Part shown: positions 25,291 to 34,825 of the stretch, piece after piece
How positions within the stretch are numbered: position 1 is the first letter of the stretch
Layout of the letters: every line of letters begins with the position of its first letter
Source: an uncultured Lachnospiraceae bacterium
GTDB lineage: Bacteria > Bacillota > Clostridia > Lachnospirales > Lachnospiraceae
DNA: 43,199 nucleotides
NCBI GenBank assembly: GCA_944381485.1
Contig: CALWLI010000026.1
Location: 1 to 43,199, forward strand
Direction of reading: 5' to 3'
Notes under the pieces: generated by a model
What the model was told of the DNA's origin: nothing
Databases searched by the model: none
Seen by the model: only the letters and a program-made list of their open reading frames with translations
Translations under genes and position numbers: made by a program

Positions 25291-26331
25291 TCAATCTTCT
25301 TCAGAGGCCTCTCCCTCTTCCGAGGAGGCACCGTTAAGTCCGTACTTTTCCCTTATCTTGAGCTCTACGGCGTCACATACCTCAGGATGCTCAGACAGGT
25401 ATATCTTTGCGTTCTCTCTTCCCTGGCCTATCTTGTTTCCCTCGTAGGAGAACCAGGCTCCGGATTTCTCTATGAAGCCCTCCTTGACCGCGAGATCAAG
25501 TATATCTCCCTCCTTTGATATGCCCTTTCCGTACATGATGTCGAACTCCGCCTCCTTGAAGGGGGGTGCGATCTTGTTCTTTACTATCTTTACCCTGACT
25601 CTGTTTCCAACCGGCTCGTTGGCTATCTTTAAGGTCTCTGTTCTCCTTACATCCATCCTGACGGAGGCATAGAACTTTAAGGCTCTTCCTCCTGTGGTGG
25701 TCTCGGGATTTCCGAACATTACTCCCACCTTCTCGCGGAGCTGGTTTATGAATATGACTATGCAGTTGCTCCTGCTGATGCAGGCGGTGAGCTTTCTCAG
25801 AGCCTGGGACATAAGCCTTGCCTGCAGTCCCACATGGCTGTCACCCATCTCTCCGTCTATCTCCGCCTTGGGAACGAGGGCCGCCACAGAGTCCACAATG
25901 ATTATATCAACAGCCCCTGAGCGCACCATGGTCTCGGTTATCTCAAGAGCCTGCTCCCCATTGTCAGGCTGAGAGATATAGAGGTTATCTATATCAACGC
26001 CTATGTTCTTTGCATATACAGGGTCTAAGGCATGCTCCGCGTCTATGAAGCCTGCTATGCCTCCCCTCTTCTGGACCTCAGCCACCATATGCAGGGCGAC
26101 TGTGGTCTTTCCCGATGACTCGGGGCCGTATATCTCAACTATCCTTCCCTTGGGCACTCCTCCCAAGCCGAGAGCTATGTCAAGGCTTATGGAGCCGGTG
26201 GGGACAGTCTCTATGTTCATATTTCTGCCGGACTCTCCCAGCTTCATGATGGAGCCCTTCCCGAAGCTCTTTTCTATCTGAGTGACGGCCATATCAAGGG
26301 CCTTCAGCTTGTCTTCCTTGTTCATCTGCAT
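25291..26331 (-). CDS. recA: Recombinase RecA
   Basis: RecA forms filaments on single-stranded DNA for homologous recombination and SOS induction. The 346-residue product has Walker A GPESSGKT (69-76), the conserved [20 protein letters not shown] upstream, Walker [11 protein letters not shown], the loop [19 protein letters not shown] and the [20 protein letters not shown] segment. The C-terminal tail is acidic ([11 protein letters not shown]), as usual. AAAAGGAA precedes the first ATG by about 6 nt, and the internal Met3 is the alternative. In the 82-nt upstream gap I see no Gram-positive LexA box (GAAC-N4-GTTC) and no clear promoter, so read-through from the efflux operon is possible. Confidence 0.97.
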   Translation of the reverse strand: MQMNKEDKLKALDMAVTQIEKSFGKGSIMKLGESGRNMNIETVPTGSISLDIALGLGGVPKGRIVEIYGPESSGKTTVALHMVAEVQKRGGIAGFIDAEHALDPVYAKNIGVDIDNLYISQPDNGEQALEITETMVRSGAVDIIIVDSVAALVPKAEIDGEMGDSHVGLQARLMSQALRKLTACISRSNCIVIFINQLREKVGVMFGNPETTTGGRALKFYASVRMDVRRTETLKIANEPVGNRVRVKIVKNKIAPPFKEAEFDIMYGKGISKEGDILDLAVKEGFIEKSGAWFSYEGNKIGQGRENAKIYLSEHPEVCDAVELKIREKYGLNGASSEEGEASEED

Positions 26332-26413
26332 TTTTATTCCTTTTCTCTCTTTCTGTTTCGGGGACCTTGGCCCCTCTGTGTTTTTACCCTTGGAATTCAG
26401 ACACAGATAAATT

Positions 26414-27664
26414 TTACTCTAATGTAACGACTCCGTCAACAGCCCATTTGTAAGTGTTTATGGATGAAAAGAGATTGAGCTTTGCAAGCTCATAGGAGGC
26501 CACGTCAGCAATGTAGGAAAGCTGAAGAGCTTTGTACTCTCCGTTTCCCAGAAGCCCCAGCTGATACTTTCTGTCCGCCGAGGCCTTCTCAAGCTCAGCC
26601 TTCCTAAGGCCTGTCTCTGCCGCAGTGTACAGGGCCTTCTTGTTTTTCATGTCCGCATAAAGAGAATCCATCTTTGCCGTAAGCTTTCCCCTGTACTCGT
26701 TGGACTTTCTGTCCGTCACATCCCTCTTGTCGGAGCCTCCGCTGTAGCGCTCCACGCTCTTTAACTCCGAATTATGCATAAATGCGGCGGTCTTATCCGC
26801 ATCCGGGTTTGTGGTGTCGGGAAAATCCGTGTCAGGCTCCGGGAGGGCGCCTATGTCGGGAAGCGTATCCGCGCCCCAGCCCAGCTGCAGGCCCATGGAT
26901 CGCCTCAGCATCTCCAGCGAGTCCTCCACCTGCTGAAGCTGCACCAAGGCTGAGTTCAAGTCGTTCTCCGCACTCAACCTGTCATATTCCGTGGAGAGCC
27001 CCTGCCTCTCACTGTTTGAGCTTGTGTCCAGCAGGCTGCGGTAAAGCTCTGTCTGCTTTTCCAGTATGCCCTTGTTTATGAGAAGCTGATGGTACTGCAA
27101 AAACACCGACTGCATGCCGAACTCCAGCTGTCTCTTTACAGGCCTTAAGCTTATCTCCACACTTTTTTTCGTGTTCCTCACCGTCTGCCCCAAACTCCTT
27201 ACGGTCTTTGACATGGTCTTTTGGGTGGCCTCGGCTGTGGCGAGAGACAGGTTCAGCTCTGCAAGCTGCTTCTCATACTTTTCTCTGTCAGCAGTGGGAA
27301 GAGAAGGGTTTTTGAGGGCCTCCCCTATCCCCGATATGGCATCTTTCGCAGAATCTATGCTTTCTCCAAGGTCAAGGCTCTTATAGTAGGTCGTAAACTG
27401 ATCCACTGCAAAGGATACAGTCTCCGTGGAAGCACCGGCAGTATTCATGGCCTGAGTGTAGGAAGGGTTAAAGTACTGTACCAGATCTCCTATCTCGTCA
27501 TATTCTATGGTATTGTCCTGAAGCCTCGCCCACTCTTCCTCGCTCACTCCCTCAGGAATGTTGTCCTCAGGAGGCACGGCCAGTGGGCTTATAAAAGCCG
27601 AGGCCGAGAGAGCTGCCGAAAGAGCTATAGTCAAGGCTTTTTTTACTGTTTTTTTCTTCATCAT
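26414..27664 (-). CDS. TolC-like coiled-coil protein, second copy
   Basis: A 416-residue exported protein resembling TolC/outer-membrane-factor proteins, which in Gram-negatives form the exit channel of RND pumps. A signal peptide spans about 1-24 ([17 protein letters not shown]). Two long helical hairpins follow, rich in Leu/Glu/Lys (for example [20 protein letters not shown] and [20 protein letters not shown]). The segment [20 protein letters not shown] near the N-terminus is shared with the gene upstream, indicating an old tandem duplication. It is last in the tetR-MFP-RND-tolC-tolC unit. In a one-membrane organism its channel role would be unusual. Confidence 0.72.
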   Translation of the reverse strand: MMKKKTVKKALTIALSAALSASAFISPLAVPPEDNIPEGVSEEEWARLQDNTIEYDEIGDLVQYFNPSYTQAMNTAGASTETVSFAVDQFTTYYKSLDLGESIDSAKDAISGIGEALKNPSLPTADREKYEKQLAELNLSLATAEATQKTMSKTVRSLGQTVRNTKKSVEISLRPVKRQLEFGMQSVFLQYHQLLINKGILEKQTELYRSLLDTSSNSERQGLSTEYDRLSAENDLNSALVQLQQVEDSLEMLRRSMGLQLGWGADTLPDIGALPEPDTDFPDTTNPDADKTAAFMHNSELKSVERYSGGSDKRDVTDRKSNEYRGKLTAKMDSLYADMKNKKALYTAAETGLRKAELEKASADRKYQLGLLGNGEYKALQLSYIADVASYELAKLNLFSSINTYKWAVDGVVTLE

Positions 27665-27675
27665 ATCCTGCCTTT

Positions 27676-28851
27676 TTAAGCCGAGGCTCCTGTGGAGGCG
27701 CTTCCCTCCACCGCCGAGTCATAGGCGCAGAGAGCCGAAAAGAGAGCGTACTCCTTAAGTATGAGTTCCTCCTCAAGGGAGGCCACTGTAAGCTCCCCGT
27801 TCTTAAGCTCCTTTTGGCTTATGGTTCCCAGCTCAGCCTGCATCCTCTTTGTCTCAAGCTCCTTTTTCTTTATGTCAAGATTGTTTTTCGCCTGATCATA
27901 GTTAAGCTTTGCCAGCTTTACCGCCGAGGCCTTGCTCCTTATGTCGGAGGCTATCTGCTCCCTGTCGTTTGCCACAGTCTCCTCATACTGCTGTCTCAAT
28001 GTTTCGGAGGGAGCGTTCTCAAGCTTTCTCTGATCCGCCCTGTAGCTGTAGTTGTTCTCAAGGGCCTTCAGTATGTCCGCCTCCACGTCCATGTCATCGG
28101 AGGCCTCAATGTCAAACTCAGGCATAGCTCCTATCTCGGGGTCCGCCTCATACTTCCACCCGCATAGCACCATCATATTCCTCTTTGCAGAGGCTATGGC
28201 TGAATCATCGGATATGAGGGCCGCCTCTGCAGTCTGTAGCGCCTCCTCGGCACTCAGCACGTCGATCTCCGTGGCCATGCCCACGTTCCTCTGATTTACG
28301 GCAGTCTCGTAGGCAAGGCGTGAAAGCTCCACCTGCTTTTCATCATACTCCCTCTGCTTTATGGCGGTATGGTAGCTTATGAAATAATTTCTCACGCTGT
28401 CTGCTATGGAGGCCTCCACTCCCCTGTACTGAAGTCTCAGTATCTCCACATCGCTGACACTGCTCTCCGCCGACTGTCTCAGCTGCTCCGCCTGCATGCG
28501 GTAGGTAGCTGCCGTCATGCTCATTCCGTCCTCGCCGTCGGCAGTGGCCGCCAGATCGTCAAGGTCTGCGGCGGAGTCCAAGAGATCGTTTCTTATCTCC
28601 TCCGCATCCTTTCCGGCGTTGTCCTGAAGATCTATGGCATTGTTTCTGACCACAGAGTTGTACTCATTCACAAGGCCGTCTATCTCATCCCACTCAAGCT
28701 TGTCATCCCTGAGCCTTGCCCACTCCTCCTCGCTTCTTGCAAACTCCGGGGAGGCAAGGGCTGTCACGTTTACACAGACTCCTGAGAAGAGGGCTGAGAG
28801 GGCCAGGGCTGCTGCTGATATATTTGTTTTTTTTCTGTATTTATTCATCAT
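27676..28851 (-). CDS. TolC-like coiled-coil protein, first copy
   Basis: A 391-residue exported protein of the TolC/outer-membrane-factor type. Starting at ATG 28849-28851 (AGAGG six bases upstream) gives MMNKYRKKTN followed by a signal peptide with a VTALA cleavage region. The longer frame from 28905 has no [22 protein letters not shown] is shared with its downstream paralogue. Typical TolC helix repeats occur in both halves: AYETAVNQRNVGMATEIDVL, SAEEALQTAEAALISDD, and QAELGTISQKELKNGELTVA. It ends 11 nt before the second copy and follows the RND pump gene. Confidence 0.78.
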   Translation of the reverse strand: MMNKYRKKTNISAAALALSALFSGVCVNVTALASPEFARSEEEWARLRDDKLEWDEIDGLVNEYNSVVRNNAIDLQDNAGKDAEEIRNDLLDSAADLDDLAATADGEDGMSMTAATYRMQAEQLRQSAESSVSDVEILRLQYRGVEASIADSVRNYFISYHTAIKQREYDEKQVELSRLAYETAVNQRNVGMATEIDVLSAEEALQTAEAALISDDSAIASAKRNMMVLCGWKYEADPEIGAMPEFDIEASDDMDVEADILKALENNYSYRADQRKLENAPSETLRQQYEETVANDREQIASDIRSKASAVKLAKLNYDQAKNNLDIKKKELETKRMQAELGTISQKELKNGELTVASLEEELILKEYALFSALCAYDSAVEGSASTGASA

Positions 28852-28936
28852 CGTCATCCTCTTTTCCTGTGTATAAATTATACTTTGGAAAAGGATCTCT
28901 CTCAACTTACGTTATCCTTACTTATTCTTTACAGGC

Positions 28937-31900
28937 CTACTCCAAAAGCTCTCCTGTCGATTCCACGGCCCCGAACTTTGAGGGCTTTTTCTTGTACATG
29001 ATCATGTAGTATATGGGCAGTATCAAAAGGGCCAGCACTGTGGAGGTGCAAAGGCCTCCCACATCCACCAGGGCAAGGCCCTGCATGAGGGCTCCGTTGT
29101 CCCCGTAGCCTGCGGCCATGGGCACCATGGAGACCACTGTGGTGAGGGTGGTCATAAGTATGGGTCTTAGCCTTATGGCTCCCGCCTCTATCACCGCGGT
29201 CTTAAGATCTGTTTTGTTCTCAGCTCTCAGCTGGTTTGCCGTGTCCACATAGAGTATACCGTTATTTACAACAGTTCCCACCAGCATCAGGAAGCCTATC
29301 ATGGCAGGCATGGATATGGAAACATCAAAGAGCCACAGAAGGCCGAAGGAACCTATCAGGGCAAAGGGTATGGTGGTCATTACCATGAAGGAGAATCTGT
29401 AGGACTCAAACTGGGCAGCCATCACCACAAACACCAAAAATACCGCCACGGCTATGGCCATTCCAAGATTTCCCAGCTCCTCATTCATCATCTCCACCAT
29501 GGCGTTCTCCTCCTCGGAGATACCGCCCGTTATTCTGGGACTTACAATGCTGTCATAGAGCTCTCTCATAGTATTATTTGTGGCAGCATCCGTGTACTCG
29601 GCTGTTATCATCACCTGATACTGCTTGTTCTCCCTTGTTATGCTCTTGGGGCTGTCCTCAAAGTGTATGTCAGCCACGTCCTTAAGGAGAACGCTTGCTC
29701 CTGTAGAGCTTCTGACCATCATGTTTTCCAGCTGATTTATGTCGCTGTATTTGTCCTTGGGGAACTCCACCATGACGGAGTAATTCTTTCCGTCAATATC
29801 CATGGCGTCATCCGCCTCCACGCCGCTTACCATGGCGTTTATGCTCTGAGCAAGCTGTGCAGGGACAAAGCCCTCGGCGGCAGCCGCCACCGGATCTATG
29901 TCTATCTTTACAAGAGGCGAGGAGTTTGCAAGGGTCGAGTTCACATTGGTGACCTCGGGCCTCAGCATAAGGGCATCCGTTATGTTGTCGGAGGCCTCCT
30001 TTAGCTCATCGTAATCCGCGGAAAGGAGAGTCACATTGAAGTTGTTGTCCACAGCCATGGAAGCGGTCGTGGATGACTCCTCCACTGAAATGTCGCAGTT
30101 GTCCACAGCCTGAAGGCTCTCCCTCCAAGCCTTCGCCGTCTCCTTTGTGGATTTCTGTCTGTCATCCTTAAGGTAGGCGGTTAGAGTTGAAGTGGTTCCT
30201 GAAGAGGTGCCCATGGAGAGGCCGCCTCCCGAGGTGAGCATGTAGGAGTCAAGATCCGGATCCTCCATTATTATGCTCTCCACCTTTCTCAAGGTCTTGT
30301 CCATCTCCTCAAGCTTAAGGTCAGGCTTTGTCACTACGGACACCTGAATAGTGCCCTCGTCCGTAACAGGCATCATCTCTACTCTGATGCCTCCAAGGAG
30401 GCATACGGAAAGGATAAAGAGGGCCACCGTGCTTATCATGGCAAGGGCCTTGTGCCTCAATATCTTTTCCATCAGGTGCCTGTAACCGTTCTGCAGGGCT
30501 CTGATGAACTTGTAGGCGGGAGACTTCACGTTCTCCACCGGCTTGTAGAACACATAGCACAGGGGAACTATGGTCACCGCCGATATGAGGGAAGCCGTCA
30601 TACAGAATACTATGGTCATTCCCAGAGGCTGGAAGAACTGTCCCGAAAGGCCGCTCAAAAAAGCCAGGGGCAGGAATACCACGCAGGTGGTAAGTGTTGA
30701 GCCCAAAACCGAGGCTCCCACCACATCCGTTCCCAGTATGGCCGCATGCATGTATCCGTTAAAGCTCCTGTCCTCCTTCATAGCCCTGAAGCAGCTCTCT
30801 ATGACAACGGTAGAGTTGTCCACCATCATACCTACGCCCAAAACTATGGAGCTCATGGTTATCACATTGAGAGAATAGCCCATGGCCCACATCATAACGA
30901 AGGCCGTCAATATGGATATGGGTATGGAGGTTCCAACTATGAGGGAAGCCTTCATATCCCCGAAGAAGGCGAAAAGTATGGCCATGGATATGATGACCGC
31001 TATGCCCATGGTGGAGAGCACCGACTTCAGAGAGGCTATTATCTGATCGGAATTGTCGTTTATGATGTTTATCTCAAGGTTGGGGTCCTCCGCCTGAAGC
31101 TTTTCTATGGCCGCATTTACCTGGCGTGACACATCCACGTCCGTGTACTCCTGATTCCTGTTTATGCCAAGCATCACGGTGTCCTGACCGTTGTATCTTC
31201 CTATAGCCGTGGGGTCCTCCTCCTTCTGAGAGACCATGGCTATATCCTCCAAATATATGATGTCGCCGCTTCCCACTGTTATGGGTATCCTCTTTAAGGC
31301 CTCGGCATCCCCATACTCCACTCCCGAGGAGACATTGAGATCCACAGAGCCGAGGCTCGTGTCTCCTGAGGGCATGGTAAAGGATGAGGAACCCACAAGG
31401 CCAGCCACCGTGTTTATGTCAAGATTATATTGGTTCAGCTTTTCAGGTATCAGCTCTATGCTTATATATTCCTGAGAGCCCCCGCTCACATCGACGGAAG
31501 CTACAGATGACAGCTTCTCCAGCTCCGGCTCCAGTGTGTCCGTAGCATAATTATATACATTGTCCACCGCCTTGTTGTTGATGTTCAAGTACATGGAGGC
31601 CATCTGGTTTATGTCCATCTCAATGATGGTGGGATCCTGTACATCCTCGGGAAGGCCTGAGAGGACAAGATCCAGTTTTTTTCTGAGATCGGTGTAGGCA
31701 TTGTCCATGTCGGTGCCGTAATCGTACTGCAAAAGCACCAGAGACATGTTGTCTGCGGAGGATGAGGTCATGGTATCTATGCCGCTTAATGTGTTTACCT
31801 CCTCCTCTATGGGCTTTGTCACAAGCTCCGCCACATCCTCGGGACCTGCTCCCGGATATACTGTAGTTACTATGAGCATGGGCATGTTTATCTCAGGTAT

Positions 31901-32011
31901 CAGCTCCAGCTTCTGGCTTATGAGAGACATGCCTCCGAAAAACACCAGGCACAGCACTACAAGTACAGTAGTTACCGGCCTTTTCAGCACTTTTTTAGCA
32001 AGACTTCCCAT
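28937..32011 (-). CDS. RND efflux transporter (AcrB/HAE family)
   Basis: A 1024-residue proton-driven resistance-nodulation-division exporter, full length for the family. It has two sets of a single transmembrane helix, a large extracytoplasmic domain and five further helices. Visible motifs are the N-terminal KRPVTTVLVVLCLVFFGGMS, PGAGPEDVAELVTKPIEEEV at 55-75, the TM4 proton-relay region GVGMMVDNSTVVIE, and in the second half PFALIGSFGLLWLFDVSISM and GTVVNNGILYVDTAN. The TM4 Asp-Asn pair, rather than Asp-Asp, is common in many RND pumps. Its ATG abuts the stop of the membrane-fusion protein with no gap. Substrate unknown. Confidence 0.93.
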   Translation of the reverse strand: MGSLAKKVLKRPVTTVLVVLCLVFFGGMSLISQKLELIPEINMPMLIVTTVYPGAGPEDVAELVTKPIEEEVNTLSGIDTMTSSSADNMSLVLLQYDYGTDMDNAYTDLRKKLDLVLSGLPEDVQDPTIIEMDINQMASMYLNINNKAVDNVYNYATDTLEPELEKLSSVASVDVSGGSQEYISIELIPEKLNQYNLDINTVAGLVGSSSFTMPSGDTSLGSVDLNVSSGVEYGDAEALKRIPITVGSGDIIYLEDIAMVSQKEEDPTAIGRYNGQDTVMLGINRNQEYTDVDVSRQVNAAIEKLQAEDPNLEINIINDNSDQIIASLKSVLSTMGIAVIISMAILFAFFGDMKASLIVGTSIPISILTAFVMMWAMGYSLNVITMSSIVLGVGMMVDNSTVVIESCFRAMKEDRSFNGYMHAAILGTDVVGASVLGSTLTTCVVFLPLAFLSGLSGQFFQPLGMTIVFCMTASLISAVTIVPLCYVFYKPVENVKSPAYKFIRALQNGYRHLMEKILRHKALAMISTVALFILSVCLLGGIRVEMMPVTDEGTIQVSVVTKPDLKLEEMDKTLRKVESIIMEDPDLDSYMLTSGGGLSMGTSSGTTSTLTAYLKDDRQKSTKETAKAWRESLQAVDNCDISVEESSTTASMAVDNNFNVTLLSADYDELKEASDNITDALMLRPEVTNVNSTLANSSPLVKIDIDPVAAAAEGFVPAQLAQSINAMVSGVEADDAMDIDGKNYSVMVEFPKDKYSDINQLENMMVRSSTGASVLLKDVADIHFEDSPKSITRENKQYQVMITAEYTDAATNNTMRELYDSIVSPRITGGISEEENAMVEMMNEELGNLGMAIAVAVFLVFVVMAAQFESYRFSFMVMTTIPFALIGSFGLLWLFDVSISMPAMIGFLMLVGTVVNNGILYVDTANQLRAENKTDLKTAVIEAGAIRLRPILMTTLTTVVSMVPMAAGYGDNGALMQGLALVDVGGLCTSTVLALLILPIYYMIMYKKKPSKFGAVESTGELLE

Positions 32012-33220
32012 TTATTGTTCCTCCACAGCCGTTTCACTTTCAGAAGCCTCCTTAAAGGCCTCGGTCGGGGCATCAGTCTCCACTGTGGCGACAGTATCTT
32101 CTCCTGTCACAAAGAGCTGTACCTGAGCTCCCTCATAGAGCTGCTGAGTCCAGGTGAGTATGACCTCATCATCAGCCTTTACTCCCGACTTTATCTCATA
32201 ATTTACTCCGTCATTTATTCCCGTCTCCACCTCAACCTTGTGAACTGTGCCGGTATTTGAGTTGAGCTCTTCGACAGCGTCAAAAATATAGACGTAGTTC
32301 TTTCCTCCGTCGTGATAGACTGCGTCCATGGGAAGTATTACCGCATCCTCAGCCCTGTCGGAAACGAAGCTCACCTGAACATTGGCTCCCTGGGCTATGG
32401 CCCCGTTGTCGGCAACAGTTGCCTGCACCTCGTAGAGTCCGGTCTGGGCATTGGGCATGCCCGATATCTCCGTAACTGTTCCCTCATAGTCGCTGCCCTG
32501 CTTTGTCACTGTTATGGGTTCTCCCTGAGAGAGGGCTGAGAGCAGCCTGTCGGTCACTCCGAAGCTGACCTTTTTGGCGCCGTCCCCCGAGATCACACAA
32601 AGCTGCGAGCTCTGGGATACCATGGCGTTTAAGTCCATGCTCTCAGACTCCACCACGCCGTCTACCGGAGAAAGGACTGTGGCATATTCCACCTGAGTGT
32701 CATAGGCAAGCTTTGCCCCCTCATACTGGAGCCTTGCGCTCTGAAGAGCGGATTGAGCCTGCTCATAGCTCTGAGCCGACACATCCCCGGCCTGATAGAG
32801 GGGCGTCATCCTGTCAAGAGAGGACTGAGCCGAGTTTAAGGCTACCTGAGCCGAGTCGAGAGTGATCTTTGCGCTGTCTATCTGCTTGTCGTTATCTATC
32901 TTGCAGATGGGATCGCCCTCGGATATCTCCTGTCCCTGTTCCACATATATCTCCTCTATCTCTCCCGCCACCTTGGGAGTAACATAATATATGTCGGAGG
33001 CCTGCATGCTTCCTATGAGCTCTGTCTCAACATACAGATCTCCTTCTGTGGCCCGGGTCACCGAGACAGTGGGCAGGGGCACCGCCTCTATCTCCTCCTC
33101 AGGCTTTGTCACCCGCTTAAATACCAAATAGAGAAGAATCAAAATACATATGACGAGCAATGCTCTCCATACGCCTCTTCCCCTGTGGCTGTTGTCCTTG
33201 TTTGTCTTTTCCGCCTGCAT
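32012..33220 (-). CDS. RND efflux membrane-fusion protein (HlyD/AcrA family)
   Basis: A 402-residue periplasmic-adaptor-type protein linking pump to channel. An N-terminal membrane anchor (LLVICILILLYLVFK, about 20-34) is followed by the split lipoyl/barrel-sandwich domain, KVAGEIEEIYVEQGQEISEG and ATVLSPVDGVVESESMDLNA. A helical hairpin lies between them (ALNSAQSSLDRMTPLYQAGD VSAQSYEQAQSALQ region). A beta-barrel domain and an acidic tail rich in Glu and Thr follow. It lies 39 nt after tetR and directly precedes the RND gene (TAA then ATG without a gap), so translation is probably coupled. Confidence 0.92.
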   Translation of the reverse strand: MQAEKTNKDNSHRGRGVWRALLVICILILLYLVFKRVTKPEEEIEAVPLPTVSVTRATEGDLYVETELIGSMQASDIYYVTPKVAGEIEEIYVEQGQEISEGDPICKIDNDKQIDSAKITLDSAQVALNSAQSSLDRMTPLYQAGDVSAQSYEQAQSALQSARLQYEGAKLAYDTQVEYATVLSPVDGVVESESMDLNAMVSQSSQLCVISGDGAKKVSFGVTDRLLSALSQGEPITVTKQGSDYEGTVTEISGMPNAQTGLYEVQATVADNGAIAQGANVQVSFVSDRAEDAVILPMDAVYHDGGKNYVYIFDAVEELNSNTGTVHKVEVETGINDGVNYEIKSGVKADDEVILTWTQQLYEGAQVQLFVTGEDTVATVETDAPTEAFKEASESETAVEEQ

Positions 33221-33259
33221 TTTTCATCATCTCCTTAAAATCTTTATTATCTTTTGTCT

Positions 33260-33886
33260 TTATTGTTTTTTGACAGCTCCGTTTTTTATGAGCTTTATCA
33301 TGTTTTCATAAGAAGCTCTGGCGATCTCCGGATCATCTCCCGCCTGAGCTAAAAAGCAGTAGCCCACCACCGTCACCATTACCGTCATCATGATAAGGAG
33401 CACGAGGCTTTTCATCTCCGTAAGGCCTGACACAGAGATACGGGATCTGTCCACATTATCCCAGATCCACTCACTGAGCTCATCGAGGCCACTTATGTAT
33501 TCCTTGTCGTCACAGGTCATGGGCGAATTGAGGCAGCCCTGGTCCATCATGCTCTTGGCGAACCTGAACACATCCTCCTCGTTGAAGTACCTTATATAGA
33601 GGTCAAACAAGAGGTCACAGGTCTTGAAAAAATCTCCCCCGGTCTTTTTTATCCCGGTGCGCATAAGCTCAGCCTCTTTTTCCTTTATGTCATTCAAGAG
33701 GTAATTCATCAGATCTCTCTTGTCGTCAAAATAGGTGTAGAAGCTTCCTCTGGATATACCCGCATTTTTGACTATCCTGTTTATGGAGACTGACTCCAAG
33801 GGCACCCGGCAGAATTCCTCTGTTGACGCCTTTCTTATGAGCTCCCTCTTCTCCTCGGAAAGATTAAAAAATCTTTTGCTCGGCAT
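33260..33886 (-). CDS. TetR family transcriptional regulator of the efflux operon
   Basis: A 208-residue TetR-type repressor. With ATG 33884-33886 (AAGGGGG nine bases upstream) the N-terminus MPSKRFFNLSEEKRELIRKA leads into the helix-turn-helix VSINRIVKNAGISRGSFYTY followed by FDDKRDLMNYLL, the TetR signature. An in-frame ATG three codons upstream is too close to the SD, and the longest frame (to 33970) starts inside the promoter. The C-terminal ligand domain is unrelated to any family I can name. It is the first gene of the efflux operon and very likely represses its own promoter through the 15-bp inverted repeat at 33925-33963. Confidence 0.9.
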   Translation of the reverse strand: MPSKRFFNLSEEKRELIRKASTEEFCRVPLESVSINRIVKNAGISRGSFYTYFDDKRDLMNYLLNDIKEKEAELMRTGIKKTGGDFFKTCDLLFDLYIRYFNEEDVFRFAKSMMDQGCLNSPMTCDDKEYISGLDELSEWIWDNVDRSRISVSGLTEMKSLVLLIMMTVMVTVVGYCFLAQAGDDPEIARASYENMIKLIKNGAVKKQ

Positions 33887-33924
33887 ATTTTTCATCCCCC
33901 TTAAGTCACTTTTATACACAAAAA

Positions 33925-33970
33925 GTGACAATGTGTCATTTATTATAGATGACACCTTGTCACTCGTCAA
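33925..33970 (-). promoter_or_regulatory. tetR-efflux operon promoter with inverted-repeat operator
   Basis: On the minus strand: -35 TTGACG (33965-33970), 17-nt spacer, perfect -10 TATAAT (33942-33947). GTGACAATGTGTCAT (33925-33939) and ATGACACCTTGTCAC (33949-33963) form an imperfect 15-bp inverted repeat with a 9-nt centre. One arm fills the -35/-10 spacer and the other lies just after the -10. Each arm is itself partly palindromic (GTGACA/TGTCAT), as for binding two TetR dimers. Confidence 0.85.
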
Positions 33971-33997
33971 TATCAGTACCGTCAGTTTATATTTATT

Positions 33998-34720
33998 TTA
34001 TTTTTCGGAAGCCTTGTCCCTTTTTCCGGAGGGTTTCTTGGCATTTGCCTCATTCTCTCGAAGCTTTGCCATAACCACCTTCTCCTGGTTGTCTATGTGC
34101 TTGTCCATGACCTTAACGGCCGCATCGGGATCATTGGTCTTTATGGCCTCGACTATGGCCTTGTGCTCTTCTATAAGCCTCTCCCTGGCCTCCTTGTTCT
34201 TTAAGTACTCCAGCCTGAACTGGTACATGTTCTCCTTAAGGTTTGTAAGTATCTGCTGAAGCTTCTCATTGTCCGCCGCGTCGTAAATGAGAAAATGAAA
34301 CTTCTCGTCGGCCTCGGCCATGGCTATAAGGTCCTCGCTCTTTATGGACTCCCTGAAGGCCTGCTCCGCCTCCTCGAGAGTCTTTGCCGTGCCCTCCTTT
34401 GCTCTGGCACAGGCAAGTCTCACCGCAAGACCTTCAAGATTCTTTCTCACCTCAAGTACGTCCTTAAGGCGCTTTTCAGATATGGCGGCGACCTCAGCTC
34501 CTCTTCTGGGTATCATCAGGACGAGCCCTTCCAGCTCCAGTTTTCTTATAGCTTCCCTTATGGGGGTCCTGCTGACTCCCAGCTTCTCGGCAAGCTGTAT
34601 CTCCATAAGCCTTTCTCCGGGCTGCAGCTCTCCCTTGAGTATGGCCATTCTCAAGACATTGAAAACCAAATCTCTGAGCGGAAGGTATTCGTTCATATTC
34701 ATTGTAAAATCAGAAGTCAT
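33998..34720 (-). CDS. GntR family regulator, FadR/FCD subfamily
   Basis: A 240-residue transcription factor. The winged helix spans about 11-80: LRDLVFNVLRMAILKGELQP, GERLMEIQLAEKLGVSRTPI and REAIRKLELEGLVLMIPRRG are textbook GntR. The all-helical FCD ligand-binding domain (about 90-215) has LEVRKNLEGLAVRLA, the metal-type ADEKFHFLIYDAADNE, and EEHKAIVEAIKTNDPDAA. A Lys-rich tail follows (KKPSGKRDKASEK). SD GAGGAG lies 8 nt before the ATG. FCD regulators sense small organic acids or sugars, but the ligand here is unknown. It follows ispE by 105 nt with its own promoter-like element. Confidence 0.9.
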   Translation of the reverse strand: MTSDFTMNMNEYLPLRDLVFNVLRMAILKGELQPGERLMEIQLAEKLGVSRTPIREAIRKLELEGLVLMIPRRGAEVAAISEKRLKDVLEVRKNLEGLAVRLACARAKEGTAKTLEEAEQAFRESIKSEDLIAMAEADEKFHFLIYDAADNEKLQQILTNLKENMYQFRLEYLKNKEARERLIEEHKAIVEAIKTNDPDAAVKVMDKHIDNQEKVVMAKLRENEANAKKPSGKRDKASEK

Positions 34721-34774
34721 AAGTCACTCTCCTCATCCGGTTTTAAAGTTAAGTTTATTTAATGTTGATTTTAT

Positions 34775-34803
34775 AGTTTACTCGAAATATGAATTTCTTT
34801 CAA
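34775..34803 (-). promoter_or_regulatory. Putative promoter of the GntR regulator
   Basis: On the minus strand: TTGAAA (34798-34803), 17-nt spacer, TAAACT (34775-34780). The spacer contains GAAAT/ATTTC half-sites that could serve autoregulation. It lies in the ispE-GntR gap. Confidence 0.5.
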
Positions 34804-34825
34804 GTATTATCAAGCTTTTTGATAT

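Noticed and set aside
26332-26413. LexA/SOS box upstream of recA
   Set aside because: No GAAC-N4-GTTC motif occurs in the 82-nt gap; only short hairpin-forming segments are visible.
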